Source of the DNA: Mariprofundus sp.
GTDB lineage: Bacteria > Pseudomonadota > Zetaproteobacteria > Mariprofundales > Mariprofundaceae
Direction: 5' to 3'
Length of the DNA stretch: 35,784 nucleotides
Assembly: GCA_030951025.1 (NCBI GenBank)
Contig: JAUZQK010000066.1
Location: 1 to 35,784, forward strand
Shown: positions 35,664 through 35,784 of the stretch, one piece after another
How positions within the stretch are numbered: the stretch's first letter is position 1
Layout of the letters: each line of letters opens with the position of its first letter
Program-made: the position numbers and the translations under genes
Notes under the pieces: generated by a model
What the model was told of the DNA's origin: nothing
The model's input: the letters and a program-made list of their open reading frames with translations, nothing else
Databases searched by the model: none

Positions 35664-35784
35664 ATGAGAAATCTACTGCGCGGCAGGGTAAGTGGCCTAA
35701 AATATCCTGATTTATCGTCACATAGTTGCCACTATGATTCTCAAAATCATGCTGTTTTTGACTCACTTCCCCACCTGCTCGCTA

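Noticed and set aside
1-35784. tRNA, rRNA, CRISPR array, prophage or toxin-antitoxin genes
   Set aside because: None recognised by eye on either strand; a tRNA or covariance-model scan was not possible here.

Overview
The window looks like chromosomal DNA from a Gram-negative, respiring, motile, biofilm-capable proteobacterium. This rests on the cbb3 oxidase, UbiG, a two-domain malic enzyme, LapD/LapG, an Aer-type chemoreceptor and outer-membrane sorting features. The gene set, with a small soluble cytochrome c inside a cbb3 assembly cluster, would fit a microaerophilic aquatic lineage such as Zetaproteobacteria (Mariprofundus-like). That placement is inference and was not tested. No phage, CRISPR array, rRNA, tRNA or complete insertion sequence was seen.

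Layout. 1-591: C-terminal end of a hybrid histidine kinase. 612-2334 (-): two Dpp/Opp-type ABC permeases without ATPase or binding protein. 2335-2637: gene-free, with a long imperfect inverted repeat. 2638-3849 (-): degenerate EAL-HDOD protein, divergent from ubiG (3970-4677). 4855-8493: dnaQ-type exonuclease, a Bax-like glucosaminidase (-), srkA and an unrecognised membrane-anchored protein. 8685-11195: Aer-like PAS chemoreceptor.

11404-20756 is the respiratory core, mostly on the minus strand. In transcription order it runs ccoN, ccoO, ccoQ, ccoP, an overlooked 37-codon single-TM gene, a strong terminator, ccoG, ccoH, ccoI, then ccoS and a TauE/SafE-like membrane protein. A small cytochrome c gene with its own near-consensus promoter and perfect terminator lies on the opposite strand between ccoI and ccoS. 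NnrS (20921-22138) diverges from ccoN. Together these genes supply a high-affinity terminal oxidase, its copper loading and assembly proteins, and a candidate electron carrier.

22259-24928 is a lapG-lapD pair for c-di-GMP control of adhesin proteolysis, but no LapA-like adhesin is present. 24932-26065 (-) holds a 44-residue membrane protein with a strong ribosome binding site and a CRP-like palindrome upstream, then a ketopantoate reductase-like gene. 26157-28424 is maeB. 28674-32298 is a two-gene envelope locus with a different codon texture. It encodes an outer-membrane beta-barrel followed by a 991-residue surface protein with a choice-of-anchor-L-like N-terminus, HYR-like repeats, Ca-binding repeats and a Gly-Gly-Cys C-terminal sorting signal. 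32611-35490 (-) is a full-length GAF/PAS hybrid kinase whose C-terminus is clearly paralogous to the kinase at the left edge.

No wholly new multi-gene system stands out. The best leads are the two unlisted small membrane proteins, the surface-protein locus with its C-terminal sorting signal, and the antisense placement of the cytochrome gene inside the cco assembly cluster.
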